Shown here: positions 7,788 through 16,031 of the stretch, piece after piece | Position numbering within the stretch: position 1 is the first letter of the stretch | Layout of the letters: each line of letters starts with the position of its first letter | Source of the DNA: an uncultured Clostridia bacterium | GTDB taxonomy: Bacteria > Bacillota > Clostridia > Oscillospirales > CAG-272 | Assembly (NCBI GenBank): GCA_944381095.1 | Contig: CALWJW010000008.1 | Coordinates: 1-42,784, forward strand | Reading direction: 5' to 3' | DNA: 42,784 nucleotides | Translations under genes and position numbers: made by a program | Notes under the pieces: generated by a model | Told to the model about the DNA's origin: nothing | The model's database searches: none | The model's input: only the letters and a program-made list of their open reading frames with translations

Positions 7788-8213
7788 ATGGCAGGATACA
7801 GACAGTCAAGAATAAATGAAACTCTTACCCATTCAATCGCCGAAGGGGTAAGACAGCTGAAAGACCCGGTCATCACCGACAGCTTCGTTTCGATAACGGA
7901 TGTCAGCTGTGCCCGTGATCTTAAAACCGCAAACGTTTATTTTTCATTTTTATCAAAAGTATATACTGAGAAAGAAGTCAGGGCATCGCTTAAAAAAGCG
8001 GCGGGTTTTCTGAGAACTTATATAGCAAGAAACGTAAATCTCAGAGAAACCCCGACGCTGAACTTTGTTTTTGACTCTTCGCTTGAAAGAGGCAACAGAA
8101 TTTCGGAAATATTGTCCTCTATCACGTTTTCGGAAGACAATGAAAAAAATTCAGACAAAGTTTCAGAGGCGGAAAAGGACGGATGTGAGGAAAACGGCGA
8201 TGAGAGAGGTTGA
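7788..8213 (+). CDS. rbfA: 30S ribosome-binding factor A
   Basis: A 141-residue KH-like protein that binds immature 30S subunits and assists 16S rRNA 5'-end maturation. The family pattern is clear: the N-terminal helix RINETLTHSIAEGVRQLKD, strand FVSITDVSCARDLKTANVYF, then the helix ending in the RTYIARNVNLRETPTLNFVFD segment. A charged tail (about residues 118-141) is longer than usual. The start at 7788 has GGAGAAAGGA upstream; a frame running back to 7698 is not supported. It overlaps aroB by 14 bp and so probably heads the aro operon. In many Bacillota rbfA sits beside nrnA and truB, which here are 16 kb away. Confidence 0.95.
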   Translation: MAGYRQSRINETLTHSIAEGVRQLKDPVITDSFVSITDVSCARDLKTANVYFSFLSKVYTEKEVRASLKKAAGFLRTYIARNVNLRETPTLNFVFDSSLERGNRISEILSSITFSEDNEKNSDKVSEAEKDGCEENGDERG

Positions 8214-9243
8214 TATTCCGGTATCTTCCGGATATAAGGTGCTTATAGGTTCAGGTCTGCTTTCAAAACTCGGACAGGAAACGGCAAAAACCGCCGGCAA
8301 CGCAAAATATTGCATTGTAACCGATGAAAATGTAGCTCCTCTGTACCTTGAAAAAACCTTGACTTCGCTTCGGAGTACAGGCGCTGAGGTTCTCGGCTTT
8401 GTTTTTCCCTGCGGAGAAAAAAACAAAACTACCGCAACGGTCCTTCGGATACTTGAATTTCTTGCTGACAATCATTTCACACGCTCCGACGTTCTTGTCG
8501 CTCTCGGCGGAGGTATAGTCGGCGACGTTACCGGATTTGCGGCTTCGGTTTATCAGAGAGGGATACGTTTTGTTTCGGTACCTACCACCGTTCTTTCTGC
8601 GGTCGATTCTTCTGTCGGAGGAAAGACCGGAGTCAATCTCGGCGGACTGAAAAATCAGGTAGGGACCTTCTGGCAGCCGTCACTTGTGCTGTGCGACACC
8701 GATACTTTTTCTACCTTACCGGACGAGCAGTTTGCATCCGGAATGGCTGAGGTGGTGAAGTACGCCGCAATTTTCAGCGAAAAGTTCGGGGAAAAACTTC
8801 TGGCAGATTTTGTCCTGCCTGACGTCATCGCCGAGTGTGTTGAATTCAAACGCAGCGTAGTCGTTCGGGACGAGCGTGATACAGGTCTGAGGCAGCTTCT
8901 TAATCTCGGACACACGTTCGGGCACGCCGTCGAGAAAATTTCCGATAATTTTTACTTTCACGGCCAGGCGGTGGCAATCGGAATGGTAATGGCGTTCAAC
9001 GTCGCTGTAAAGCTCGGGGTCTGTCCGGAAAGCGAGACCGCAAAGCTGGTTCAACTGCTTCGGAAGTTCGGTCTTCCCCGGTCGGCAGGATTTTCCCGTG
9101 ATGAAATGCTTTCCGCGATGCAAAGTGATAAAAAAAGAAGCGGAGCGAAAATAAATCTTGTGCTTCCCAGAAAATTCGGTGAATGTTTTATCTACACGAC
9201 TGATATGTCGGCTTTGCCGGATATAATAAGTTATGCAATGTGA
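8200..9243 (+). CDS. aroB: 3-dehydroquinate synthase
   Basis: A 347-residue cytoplasmic enzyme converting DAHP to 3-dehydroquinate, step two of the shikimate pathway, using NAD+ and a divalent metal. Motifs seen: the NAD-binding GGGIVGDVTGFAASV, the substrate loop PTTVLSAVDSSVGGKTGVN, AEVVKY with the metal-binding Glu, and the metal-binding His residues in GHTFGHAVE and FHGQAVAIGM, then DKKRSG. Length is normal. ATG 8200 is chosen because GAGG lies just upstream and it begins at the conserved first strand; earlier codons in the frame overlap rbfA. The overlap with rbfA suggests translational coupling. Confidence 0.96.
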   Translation: MREVDIPVSSGYKVLIGSGLLSKLGQETAKTAGNAKYCIVTDENVAPLYLEKTLTSLRSTGAEVLGFVFPCGEKNKTTATVLRILEFLADNHFTRSDVLVALGGGIVGDVTGFAASVYQRGIRFVSVPTTVLSAVDSSVGGKTGVNLGGLKNQVGTFWQPSLVLCDTDTFSTLPDEQFASGMAEVVKYAAIFSEKFGEKLLADFVLPDVIAECVEFKRSVVVRDERDTGLRQLLNLGHTFGHAVEKISDNFYFHGQAVAIGMVMAFNVAVKLGVCPESETAKLVQLLRKFGLPRSAGFSRDEMLSAMQSDKKRSGAKINLVLPRKFGECFIYTTDMSALPDIISYAM

Positions 9244-9261
9244 TTTCCGAAAGGTCATGCT

Positions 9262-10533
9262 ATGAATATTTTCATACCGGAATTTTTACCGCACGGAACG
9301 GTAGACGCCGTGCCATCAAAATCTGATCTCCACCGGGCTCTGATCTGCGCCTCCCTGTGCGACACTCCGACCTTCATTCATGCCGGACAGCTTTGCGAGG
9401 ATACCGGCGCAACGGTCCGGTGCCTGAGGGCACTCGGCGGCAGGGTGGAATGCGGCGAAAAGGGTTTAACCGTCTGCGGAAAGCTTACCGGCGGCGGAAA
9501 CCTTGATTGCGGAGAAAGCGGTTCCACCCTGCGCTTTCTGCTGCCGGTAGCTGCGGTGCTTGGAAAACGGACTGAATTTACAGGCAGCGGAAAGCTGCCG
9601 TTGCGCCCGATGCGGGTTCTGCTAGAGGCGCTGAGGGAAAAAGGTCTTAAAGCTGACAGCGATTTTCTTCCGATCTCGATCGACAGCAGAGCAGAAGCGG
9701 GAGAATACCGGATACCCGGAAATATAAGCTCACAGTTTGTCAGCGGACTTATGATGGCGTTGCCGGTATCAGGTAAAGAGAGCGTGATCAGGCTGACGAC
9801 AAAGCCCGAAAGTGAGCTTTATATAGAAATGACACGTTATACACTCGGCAAATTCGGAATACACTGGGAAAAATTCACAGACAAAGAAAGCAAAGCCACA
9901 GGTTACAGGTATACCGGAGGAGATTATGTATCCCCCGGGGAATACATAACGGAGGGAGATTGGTCCGGAGCGGCTTTTTTTGCGGTTATGGGAGCTCTCA
10001 AAGGAAGTGTGACGGTGAACGGATTGAACAATGCCGGTATCCAGCCTGACAGAAATATAATAAACATCATTAAGAGCTGCGGGGCAAGGGTAACGCTGAA
10101 CGGAAACGGTTTTTCGGTGTGCCATGACAAACTCGGACCGTTCAGGGCAGACGTAAGCGGATTTCCCGATCTGTTCCCGGTGCTTGCGGTACTTGCCTGC
10201 GGAGCAGAGGGAGACAGTCTGCTTTACAATGCGGCAAGACTGAGAATAAAGGAAAGCGACCGGATAGAGACAACGGCTGAGCTTATACGCTCGCTCGGAG
10301 GCAGCGTAAGCGTCGGTAACGACTGGCTTGAAATACACGGAAAAGGTTATCTTGACGGCGGAATTGCCGACGGAGCAGGAGACCACAGAATAGTAATGAG
10401 TGCCGCCGTGGCGTCGGTAATAAGCAAAAAAGGCGTACTGATAAAGGGCAGCGAGGCTGTCGGCAAATCATACGGGGATTTTTTTGAAGCGATAAGAAAT
10501 TGCGGAGCAGTGCCGTCGGGAAAGGATGAGTAA
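9262..10533 (+). CDS. aroA: 3-phosphoshikimate 1-carboxyvinyltransferase (EPSP synthase)
   Basis: A 423-residue enzyme joining PEP to shikimate-3-phosphate. Motifs in order: PSKSDLHRALICASL, ESGSTLRFLLPVA, GSGKLPLRPM, SSQFVSGLMMALP, EGDWSGAAFF, GFPDLFPVLAVLA, and the PEP-binding RLRIKESDRI. The active-site loop reads GESGSTLR instead of the GNAGTAMR of the classical class I enzymes; this is a recognisable clostridial-type variation that may affect glyphosate response, which cannot be judged from sequence alone. It follows aroB by 18 bp with AAAGG before the ATG, and ends 2 bp before aroC. Confidence 0.96.
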   Translation: MNIFIPEFLPHGTVDAVPSKSDLHRALICASLCDTPTFIHAGQLCEDTGATVRCLRALGGRVECGEKGLTVCGKLTGGGNLDCGESGSTLRFLLPVAAVLGKRTEFTGSGKLPLRPMRVLLEALREKGLKADSDFLPISIDSRAEAGEYRIPGNISSQFVSGLMMALPVSGKESVIRLTTKPESELYIEMTRYTLGKFGIHWEKFTDKESKATGYRYTGGDYVSPGEYITEGDWSGAAFFAVMGALKGSVTVNGLNNAGIQPDRNIINIIKSCGARVTLNGNGFSVCHDKLGPFRADVSGFPDLFPVLAVLACGAEGDSLLYNAARLRIKESDRIETTAELIRSLGGSVSVGNDWLEIHGKGYLDGGIADGAGDHRIVMSAAVASVISKKGVLIKGSEAVGKSYGDFFEAIRNCGAVPSGKDE

Positions 10534-10535
10534 AA

Positions 10536-11639
10536 ATGCAGTCGGTTTTCGGTGACAAACTTGTAATTGAGGTAAGCGGGGAATCGCACGCGGAATTTGT
10601 CCGGGCAAAAGCATGCGGTATACCGTCCGGCTTCCGTGTGGATATGACCGAGCTTGAAGGATTCATGAAAAGACGTCAGGGCGGAAATCTGCCGTATACC
10701 ACCAAACGCAAAGAGGAGGATAAGCCGGTTTTTGAAAGCGGACTGAGTCCGGAAGGAATAACCGACGGAAATCCTCTTATCGTTACGATATACAACAGAA
10801 ATGTAAGGTCAGGTGATTACAGCGGATTTACGGATACTCCAAGACCGTCACACGCCGATTACACTGCCATAAAGCGGTACGGCAGCGGGATCGATCTGAG
10901 AGGCGGAGGTCATTTTTCGGCAAGACTTACCGCGCCGCTTGTCGCAGTCGGAGGCATACTGAAACAAATGCTTCATACAAAAGGTATCTATATAGGGACC
11001 CATCTTTACGCAGTCGGAAACATCTGCGATACTCCTTTTTCGCTTACCGAAGTAAGCAAAGACGATTTTGAACGGGTTTTGCGGCAGCCGGTGCTTCCGG
11101 TACTTGATGAGGAAAAAGGCAAACAGATGGAAGTTCTGTTAAGTACGGTTGTCAGAGATCTGGATTCAGTAGGAGGAATAGTCGAATGTGCAGTTACCGG
11201 ACTTGAAGCCGGATACGGAGAGCCGCTGTACGGGGGAATAGAAAATCGCATTGCGGGTGCGATGTTCGGACTCGGAGGGGTGAGAGGTATCGAGTTCGGT
11301 CTCGGATTTGAAGCCGTAAAACTGAGAGGCAGCGAGCACAATGATCCGTTTACGATAAAGGACGGAAAGGTTGTGACGGTGACAAACAATTGCGGCGGTG
11401 TTATAGGCGGTATCAGCGACGGAATGCCGATAGTGTTCAGGGCGGCGTTCAAGCCGACGGCGTCAATCGCGAAAGAACAGGACACGGTCAAGCTGTCTGA
11501 AATGAGAAACGTGAAACTGAATATAAAAGGCAGACATGATCCGTGCATAGCAATACGCGCATTGCCGTGTGTTGAAGCGATAACGGCGGCGGTGATTACC
11601 GATATAATTCTGGAAAAAGACGGCTCGTTAAATCTTTGA
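10536..11639 (+). CDS. aroC: Chorismate synthase
   Basis: A 367-residue FMN-dependent enzyme making chorismate from EPSP. Evidence: RPSHADYTA, the GGGHFSARLTAPLV block, GGISDGMPIVFRAAFKPT, and GRHDPC near the C-terminus, all canonical positions. The N-terminus is short, and its signature reads GESHAEF where most relatives have GESHG; the active-site His is kept. The second half of that loop (VRAKACGIPSGF) also differs from the usual GxAIGxxIDGxPAG. Its Shine-Dalgarno is inside the end of aroA (AAAGGATGAG), so the two are probably coupled. Activity is likely, given the intact remaining motifs and its place in the operon. Confidence 0.95.
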   Translation: MQSVFGDKLVIEVSGESHAEFVRAKACGIPSGFRVDMTELEGFMKRRQGGNLPYTTKRKEEDKPVFESGLSPEGITDGNPLIVTIYNRNVRSGDYSGFTDTPRPSHADYTAIKRYGSGIDLRGGGHFSARLTAPLVAVGGILKQMLHTKGIYIGTHLYAVGNICDTPFSLTEVSKDDFERVLRQPVLPVLDEEKGKQMEVLLSTVVRDLDSVGGIVECAVTGLEAGYGEPLYGGIENRIAGAMFGLGGVRGIEFGLGFEAVKLRGSEHNDPFTIKDGKVVTVTNNCGGVIGGISDGMPIVFRAAFKPTASIAKEQDTVKLSEMRNVKLNIKGRHDPCIAIRALPCVEAITAAVITDIILEKDGSLNL

Positions 11640-11716
11640 ATTCCGGATTACGGGTGCGATCTGAACAGAAATTTTCGTGATTCATGGACTTTGATTGGCG
11701 TTGACGGAGGTCGATT

Positions 11717-12676
11717 TTGGATAAAAAGACGGATATCATAGCGGTGGTCGGACCGACCTGTTCGGGTAAGTCCGCTCTGGCGGTCGAGCTTGCGAAAATT
11801 TACGGCGGGGAAATCATTTCCTGCGATTCTATGCAGGTGTACCGTGGAATGGATATAGGAACCGCGAAAATAACCGAAAAAGAAAAGCAGGGAATTCCGC
11901 ATCACCTGATAGATATCGTGGAGCCTACCGGAAAATTCAGCTGTGCGGATTATGCCTGCGCGGCAAAAGAAAAGATAAATGAAATATCGGGCAAGGGCAA
12001 GATTCCGATATTTTGCGGCGGGACCGGGCTGTATCTGAACAGTGCAATTGAAATAAAAAATCTGTCGGCGGCTCCTGCCGACGGGGAACTGAGAAAAAAA
12101 CTTGAAGAAAAACCGCCGGACGAGCTTTACCGGATGCTTTCCGGAACAGATCCGGATTCCGCGGCGAAAATACATCCGAACAACGTAAGACGGGTCATCA
12201 GGGCTATTGAAATATATATGCTGACCGGTAAAACAAAAACCGAGTGGGACGCCGAATCAAAAACTCCCGTATCTCCGTACAGAAATGTCAGAATATGCCT
12301 TGATTTCAGAAACAGAGAAAACCTTTATTCGCTGATAGACAAAAGAACGGAGGCCATGTTCGGCGCCGGGCTTGTAAACGAAGTAAGGAACCTTGACTGC
12401 GAAGAATTCCGGAAATCAACTGCGTCCGAAGGCATAGGCTACAAAGAGGTGCTTATGTACCTCGACGGCAGGATAACTTACGATGAGGCGGTGGAGGCAG
12501 TAAAAAAAGCGTCAAGAAATTACGCGAAACGTCAGCTTACATGGTTCAGGGCAGAAAAAGATCTGCACAGGATTTTCGTTGATGAATTTCCGCAGCCAAA
12601 CGGAATCGGCAAATTTGAATTTATTGTAAATTCTGCTGTTAATATTATAAATAGTAGTTTGAATATGGTATACTGA
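11717..12676 (+). CDS. miaA: tRNA dimethylallyltransferase
   Basis: A 319-residue enzyme that adds dimethylallyl to N6 of A37 in tRNAs reading UNN codons. It has the P-loop GPTCSGKSALAV (about 12-23), the tRNA and DMAPP-binding segment SCDSMQVYRGMDIGTAK, GIPHHLID, GGTGLYLNSAI, NNVRRVIRAIEIY, and the C-terminal SEGIGYKEV and YAKRQLTWFR. The start is TTG at 11717, supported by GGAGG ending 6 bp upstream. It lies 77 bp after aroC with no terminator between, so it is probably co-transcribed. The C-terminal tail beyond FRAEKD is low complexity. Confidence 0.95.
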   Translation: MDKKTDIIAVVGPTCSGKSALAVELAKIYGGEIISCDSMQVYRGMDIGTAKITEKEKQGIPHHLIDIVEPTGKFSCADYACAAKEKINEISGKGKIPIFCGGTGLYLNSAIEIKNLSAAPADGELRKKLEEKPPDELYRMLSGTDPDSAAKIHPNNVRRVIRAIEIYMLTGKTKTEWDAESKTPVSPYRNVRICLDFRNRENLYSLIDKRTEAMFGAGLVNEVRNLDCEEFRKSTASEGIGYKEVLMYLDGRITYDEAVEAVKKASRNYAKRQLTWFRAEKDLHRIFVDEFPQPNGIGKFEFIVNSAVNIINSSLNMVY

Positions 12677-12709
12677 AAGAAATCCGTTGAGTTGAAAGGG
12701 GATGACTGC

Positions 12710-13396
12710 TTGGACGAGGAATACAGACAAAAAGTTGCGGAAAATATCGGCAGCGTACTCGCGCGAATACGAATGCTTTCCGGAGGACGTGACGTAAAAC
12801 TGCTTCTTGCCACCAAAACCGTGCCGGCTGACGTTATAAACAGTCTGACGGGTGAAGTGCTGATAGGCGAAAACAAGGTACAGGAGCTTGAAGAAAAATA
12901 CCCCCTGCTGAAAAAGGACGGGCTTACCGTTCACTTTATCGGTCATCTGCAAACAAATAAGGTGAGAAAGATAACAGACAAGGTGAGCATGATACATTCG
13001 CTTGACAGCATGGAACTTGCCGCAGAAATTTCAAAGAGGAGCTTGGTAAAAGGTTTGAAAATGCCTTGCCTCGTTGAGGTAAATATCGGACGCGAAGCCG
13101 ACAAAGGCGGAGTTCTTCCGGAGGATACCGAAAGATTTGTAAGAGAGGCGTCGGTTCTACCCGGAATAAAAATCTGCGGGCTTATGACTATGGCGCCGGC
13201 TCATATCACTCCGGATGAATACAGAATGTATTTCAGTCAGACAAAGAATATATTCGACCGACTGACGGAGCTTGCGATACCGGGAACGGAGATGAAAGAG
13301 CTCAGCATGGGAATGTCAGACAGCTATGAGGAGGCGGTCGAATGCGGGGCAACAATCGTCAGAGTCGGAAGCGCCGTTTTCGGCAGAAGAGTCTGA
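12710..13396 (+). CDS. yggS: YggS/YlmE-family pyridoxal-phosphate homeostasis protein
   Basis: A 228-residue single-domain PLP-binding TIM barrel (alanine-racemase N-terminal fold) that helps keep free PLP and amino-acid pools balanced; it has no known catalytic reaction. The PLP lysine is Lys36 in LLATKTV. Other family marks: FIGHLQTNK, IHSLDS, VNIGREADKGG, CGLMTMAP, LSMGMSDSYEEAVECGATIVRVGSAVFG (spread over the C-terminal half). TTG 12710 is the likely start because AAAGGGG lies 8 bp upstream; a TTG at 12692 would place the Shine-Dalgarno inside the gene. It precedes sepF, the usual order in Bacillota. Confidence 0.94.
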   Translation: MDEEYRQKVAENIGSVLARIRMLSGGRDVKLLLATKTVPADVINSLTGEVLIGENKVQELEEKYPLLKKDGLTVHFIGHLQTNKVRKITDKVSMIHSLDSMELAAEISKRSLVKGLKMPCLVEVNIGREADKGGVLPEDTERFVREASVLPGIKICGLMTMAPAHITPDEYRMYFSQTKNIFDRLTELAIPGTEMKELSMGMSDSYEEAVECGATIVRVGSAVFGRRV

Positions 13397-13646
13397 GTTC
13401 GGTAAAATCCGCATACTTCCGACAGTTTCATTCTGCCGGAGACAGGAATAAATTTTCAATGCCTGCCGGCACATTCGGAATCAGATTGAGCGGTCTGGTT
13501 CTGTGACAGAGACAATAAGTCTGATGAAGAGCCTGACAAAAACAAAGCGGATCCGGAGAAAGCGTAAAACGGAGAGCAAAGTCAAGCCGGATCAAAGATT
13601 ACAAAGCAGTAAAATGAAGTCAAAACAAAGAGAAAATAAAAACGTA

Positions 13647-13665
13647 CGTCTGAAAGACTCAGACG
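13647..13665 (+). promoter_or_regulatory. Hairpin directly before the sepF Shine-Dalgarno
   Basis: A perfect 7-bp inverted repeat, CGTCTGA-N5-TCAGACG, abuts GGGGGAGG, 6 bp before the sepF ATG. It could set ribosome access or mRNA stability. The rest of the spacer 13397-13640 is an A-rich degenerate repeat; its CAGTAAAA...AGTCAAAACAAAG part resembles the ileS leader units at 15859-16020. Confidence 0.5.
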
Positions 13666-13678
13666 GGGGAGGATTATT

Positions 13679-14041
13679 ATGGCGTTATTTTCAAACAAAA
13701 GAAGTATGAGTTATGATGAAGAGGACGACGCGCTTCTCAATGCGATGACAGTGGAAGATATACCGGTAAGATCTGAAATATCCCACAGTGCGTTGCAGAT
13801 GAAAGTGGTCAAACCGAAAAAACTGATAGAAGCTACCGAAATTGCCGACAGCCTTAAAGGCGGACAGACGATAGTGCTTAACCTTGACGAGCTTTCGGAC
13901 GCTCACGCAAGAAGGATACTCGATTACATAGCCGGGGTGATATACGCTATCAACGGAAAGATAGAGCGTCCTTCGGACAGAACATTCCTGCTTACACCAA
14001 AAGGTGTAACGGTTGCGACCGAAGAGGACAGCGAAAAATAA
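13679..14041 (+). CDS. sepF: Cell division protein SepF
   Basis: A 120-residue cytoplasmic protein that bundles FtsZ filaments and tethers them to the membrane. The conserved SepF core fills residues 40-110: VVKPKKLIEATEIADSLK, TIVLNLDEL, and the dimer helix HARRILDYIAGVIYAING, ending FLLTPKGV. The N-terminal part is shorter than in B. subtilis SepF (about 150 aa), but a short amphipathic start (MALFSNKR) followed by an acidic linker is kept. GGGAGG lies 6 bp before the ATG. It follows yggS, as expected, but the usual ylmG/ylmH/divIVA genes are missing before ileS. Confidence 0.94.
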   Translation: MALFSNKRSMSYDEEDDALLNAMTVEDIPVRSEISHSALQMKVVKPKKLIEATEIADSLKGGQTIVLNLDELSDAHARRILDYIAGVIYAINGKIERPSDRTFLLTPKGVTVATEEDSEK

Positions 14042-14056
14042 TCTGACGTCCGCAAA

Positions 14057-14226
14057 CAGTGATCCTGTGTCGCTCCGAAGCGGCGATACAGTGCCGCTTT
14101 TGAAACAGCGATCGAATGTCGCTCCGAAGCGTCGATACAGTGCCGCTTTGCAACGGCGATACAGTGTTGTTCTGCAAACAGTGATACAGTACCGCTTTGC
14201 AACAGCGATTCATTGTCGCTCCGGAA
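14057..14226. repeat. Seven tandem 24/25-bp hairpin units after sepF
   Basis: Units start at 14057, 14081, 14106, 14130, 14154, 14179 and 14203; a decayed eighth follows. The consensus resembles CGGCGATACAGTGCCGCTTT plus 4-5 bases. Most units hold a short dyad, for example AGCGA-N7-TCGCT (units 3 and 7), and an AAGCGGC-N8-GCCGCTT stem spans the unit 1/2 junction. The array occupies half of the 336-bp gap between sepF and rtcB; no terminator with a T-run was seen. Confidence 0.8.
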
Positions 14227-14377
14227 CGGGCGCATTCGCCGAAATCACAGTATCACAGATGCGGACCGGAGTGTCCGGGGTTCTCTTTGTAAATTGTAAA
14301 AATGTCATCGGTTATGCCTGTTGAATAAGCCCGCGCGGAAGTCGGTTAACGGCAGCAAGCGGGAGGTACTGTTGCAC

Positions 14378-15559
14378 ATGATAGAAATCAAAGGGAAATA
14401 CTGTACAGCAAAAATTTTCACCGATACGGTCGACAGTCAGGCAATTTCACAGGTCATCGGACTTTGCAATCTGAAATGTTCCGAAGGCAGCCGTATCAGG
14501 ATGATGCCTGACATACACCCCGGAACGGGATGTACCGTAGGTACAACAATGACAGTAAAGGACATGGTGTTGCCGGACCTTGTCGGAACTGATATCGGTT
14601 GCGGGATGGAGACTGTCAGGATAAAGGAGTCGTTTATTGAGCTTCAAAGGCTTGACAAGCTGGTAAGAGAAAAAATCCCGTCCGGTTTTTCTCTGCGCGA
14701 AACAGCGCATGAATCGGCAGAAAACATCGATCTGACAAAACTTCACTGCGCCGGTCACATTGACATGGGACGTGCGCTGAAAAGTTTGGGAACTCTCGGC
14801 GGAGGAAACCATTTCATCGAAGCCGACCGGGACGGGGAAGGAAATATATATCTGGTTATTCATTCCGGAAGCCGTCGGCTGGGAGCTGAGGTCGCCGCCT
14901 ATTACCGCGATCAGGCGATTATGCAGACAGTATCGGCTGGTGAAAACGAGTCCGTTCTGAAATCCGGAAAGGGTATGCACGTACGTAGAAGAAACAACTG
15001 CACATCAAAAACACCGGCTGCGGGACGGTTCGCATTCATTTCGGGAGGACTTTTTGACAGTTATATACACGATATGGAAATTGTCCGAAGGTTTGCATCA
15101 CTCAACCGCAGAGTAATTGCCGACATTCTGCTCAGGGGTATGAAGCTGAAGGCGGCAGAGCGATTTGAAACGGTCCACAATTACATTGATACAGACAAAA
15201 TGATACTGAGAAAGGGTGCGGTCTCAGCTCTGGAAGGCGAAAAACTGCTGATCCCGATAAATATGCGTGACGGAAGTCTGATTTGCGTCGGAAAAGGAAA
15301 TCCGGACTGGAATTACTCGGCTCCTCACGGTGCAGGCAGGCTTATGAGCCGTTCGGATGCCAAGCATTCGTTCACCGTTTCCCAATACAAAAAAGAAATG
15401 TCCGGGATTTACACCACATCGGTATCTGCGAATACCCTTGATGAGTGTCCGATGGCATACAAAACAATGTCGGACATTACCGATAACATTACTCCCACGG
15501 CGGAAGTGATAAGCGTCATTCGGCCGATTTACAATTTCAAGGCCGGGGCAGAAGACTGA
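14378..15559 (+). CDS. rtcB: RtcB-family RNA-splicing ligase
   Basis: A 393-residue GTP- and Mn2+-dependent ligase that joins 2',3'-cyclic phosphate (or 3'-phosphate) RNA ends to 5'-hydroxyl ends, used in RNA repair. Active-site residues visible: Asp72 and Cys75 in GTDIGCGM, His145 in GGGNHF, His162 in IHSGSR, His267 in VHNYID, and the guanylylated His317 in APHGAGRLMSR. The N-terminus (MIEIKGKY) is where the family normally starts; GGGAGG lies 11 bp before this ATG and 5 bp before a TTG at 14372 that would add Met-His. No archease or RtcA neighbour is present. A dyad GTGATAT-ACC-ATATCAC follows at 15582. Confidence 0.95.
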   Translation: MIEIKGKYCTAKIFTDTVDSQAISQVIGLCNLKCSEGSRIRMMPDIHPGTGCTVGTTMTVKDMVLPDLVGTDIGCGMETVRIKESFIELQRLDKLVREKIPSGFSLRETAHESAENIDLTKLHCAGHIDMGRALKSLGTLGGGNHFIEADRDGEGNIYLVIHSGSRRLGAEVAAYYRDQAIMQTVSAGENESVLKSGKGMHVRRRNNCTSKTPAAGRFAFISGGLFDSYIHDMEIVRRFASLNRRVIADILLRGMKLKAAERFETVHNYIDTDKMILRKGAVSALEGEKLLIPINMRDGSLICVGKGNPDWNYSAPHGAGRLMSRSDAKHSFTVSQYKKEMSGIYTTSVSANTLDECPMAYKTMSDITDNITPTAEVISVIRPIYNFKAGAED

Positions 15560-15581
15560 AAGAGTACGGAAGTAAAAAGCA

Positions 15582-15598
15582 GTGATATACCATATCAC
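15582..15598. other. Perfect 7-bp dyad after rtcB
   Basis: GTGATAT-ACC-ATATCAC lies 23 bp past the rtcB stop. It has no T-tail, so it is not a typical terminator; an mRNA 3'-end structure or protein site is possible. Between it and 15858 I see no gene, only A-rich sequence. Confidence 0.35.
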
Positions 15599-15858
15599 CG
15601 GGAGTCCTGTTGTCGTGGCAGGAAACTAAAAGCAAGAGTCAGAGAGAAAATTTGCTGCCCGCCGTTTAAAAAAAACAGCGGCAAAAATGCACTGCGTGAG
15701 ATCAGAAGCAGTAAAATCTGAAATCTTCCGCTGAAATGACCGTAAATTCAGACGATAGCAGCCGGTAAGGGCAGCAAAAATAAAAAGGACAACTGAGAAA
15801 AAATAAAACCGAGACAAAAAACAAAGTAAATGGTGACAGCTGAGAGATACTCATGTTT

Positions 15859-16020
15859 GAATCTGCAAAGACGCAGTCAAAGCAAAGCTTGGAACAGTAA
15901 AAGATGCAGTTAAAGCAAACCCGGAACAGTATAAAATAAAGTTAAAGCAAACATGAATCTGCAAAGATACAGTCAAAACAAATTTCAAACAGTAAAAGAT
16001 ACAGTCAAAACAAAATTTCA
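15859..16020 (+). repeat. Five tandem copies of a 31-33-bp repeat in the ileS leader
   Basis: Copies start at 15859, 15892, 15924, 15955 and 15988. The core is AACAGTAAAAGATACAGTCA followed by AAACAAA. Copies 1 and 4 share a GAATCTGCAAAG start; 2, 3 and 5 share AACAGTA. The last copy ends at 16020, directly joined to the GGAG of the ileS Shine-Dalgarno. No T-box antiterminator consensus was found in the 470-bp gap, although many Bacillota ileS genes have one. Confidence 0.85.
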
Positions 16021-16031
16021 GGAGAAATAAA

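Noticed and set aside
13503..13709. A Lys/Arg-rich 68-residue protein before sepF
   Set aside because: Its composition comes from the A-rich repeat, and it overlaps the sepF start in another frame.
15560..16031. T-box riboswitch before ileS
   Set aside because: No match to the conserved T-box antiterminator bulge was found by eye; a covariance search would settle it.
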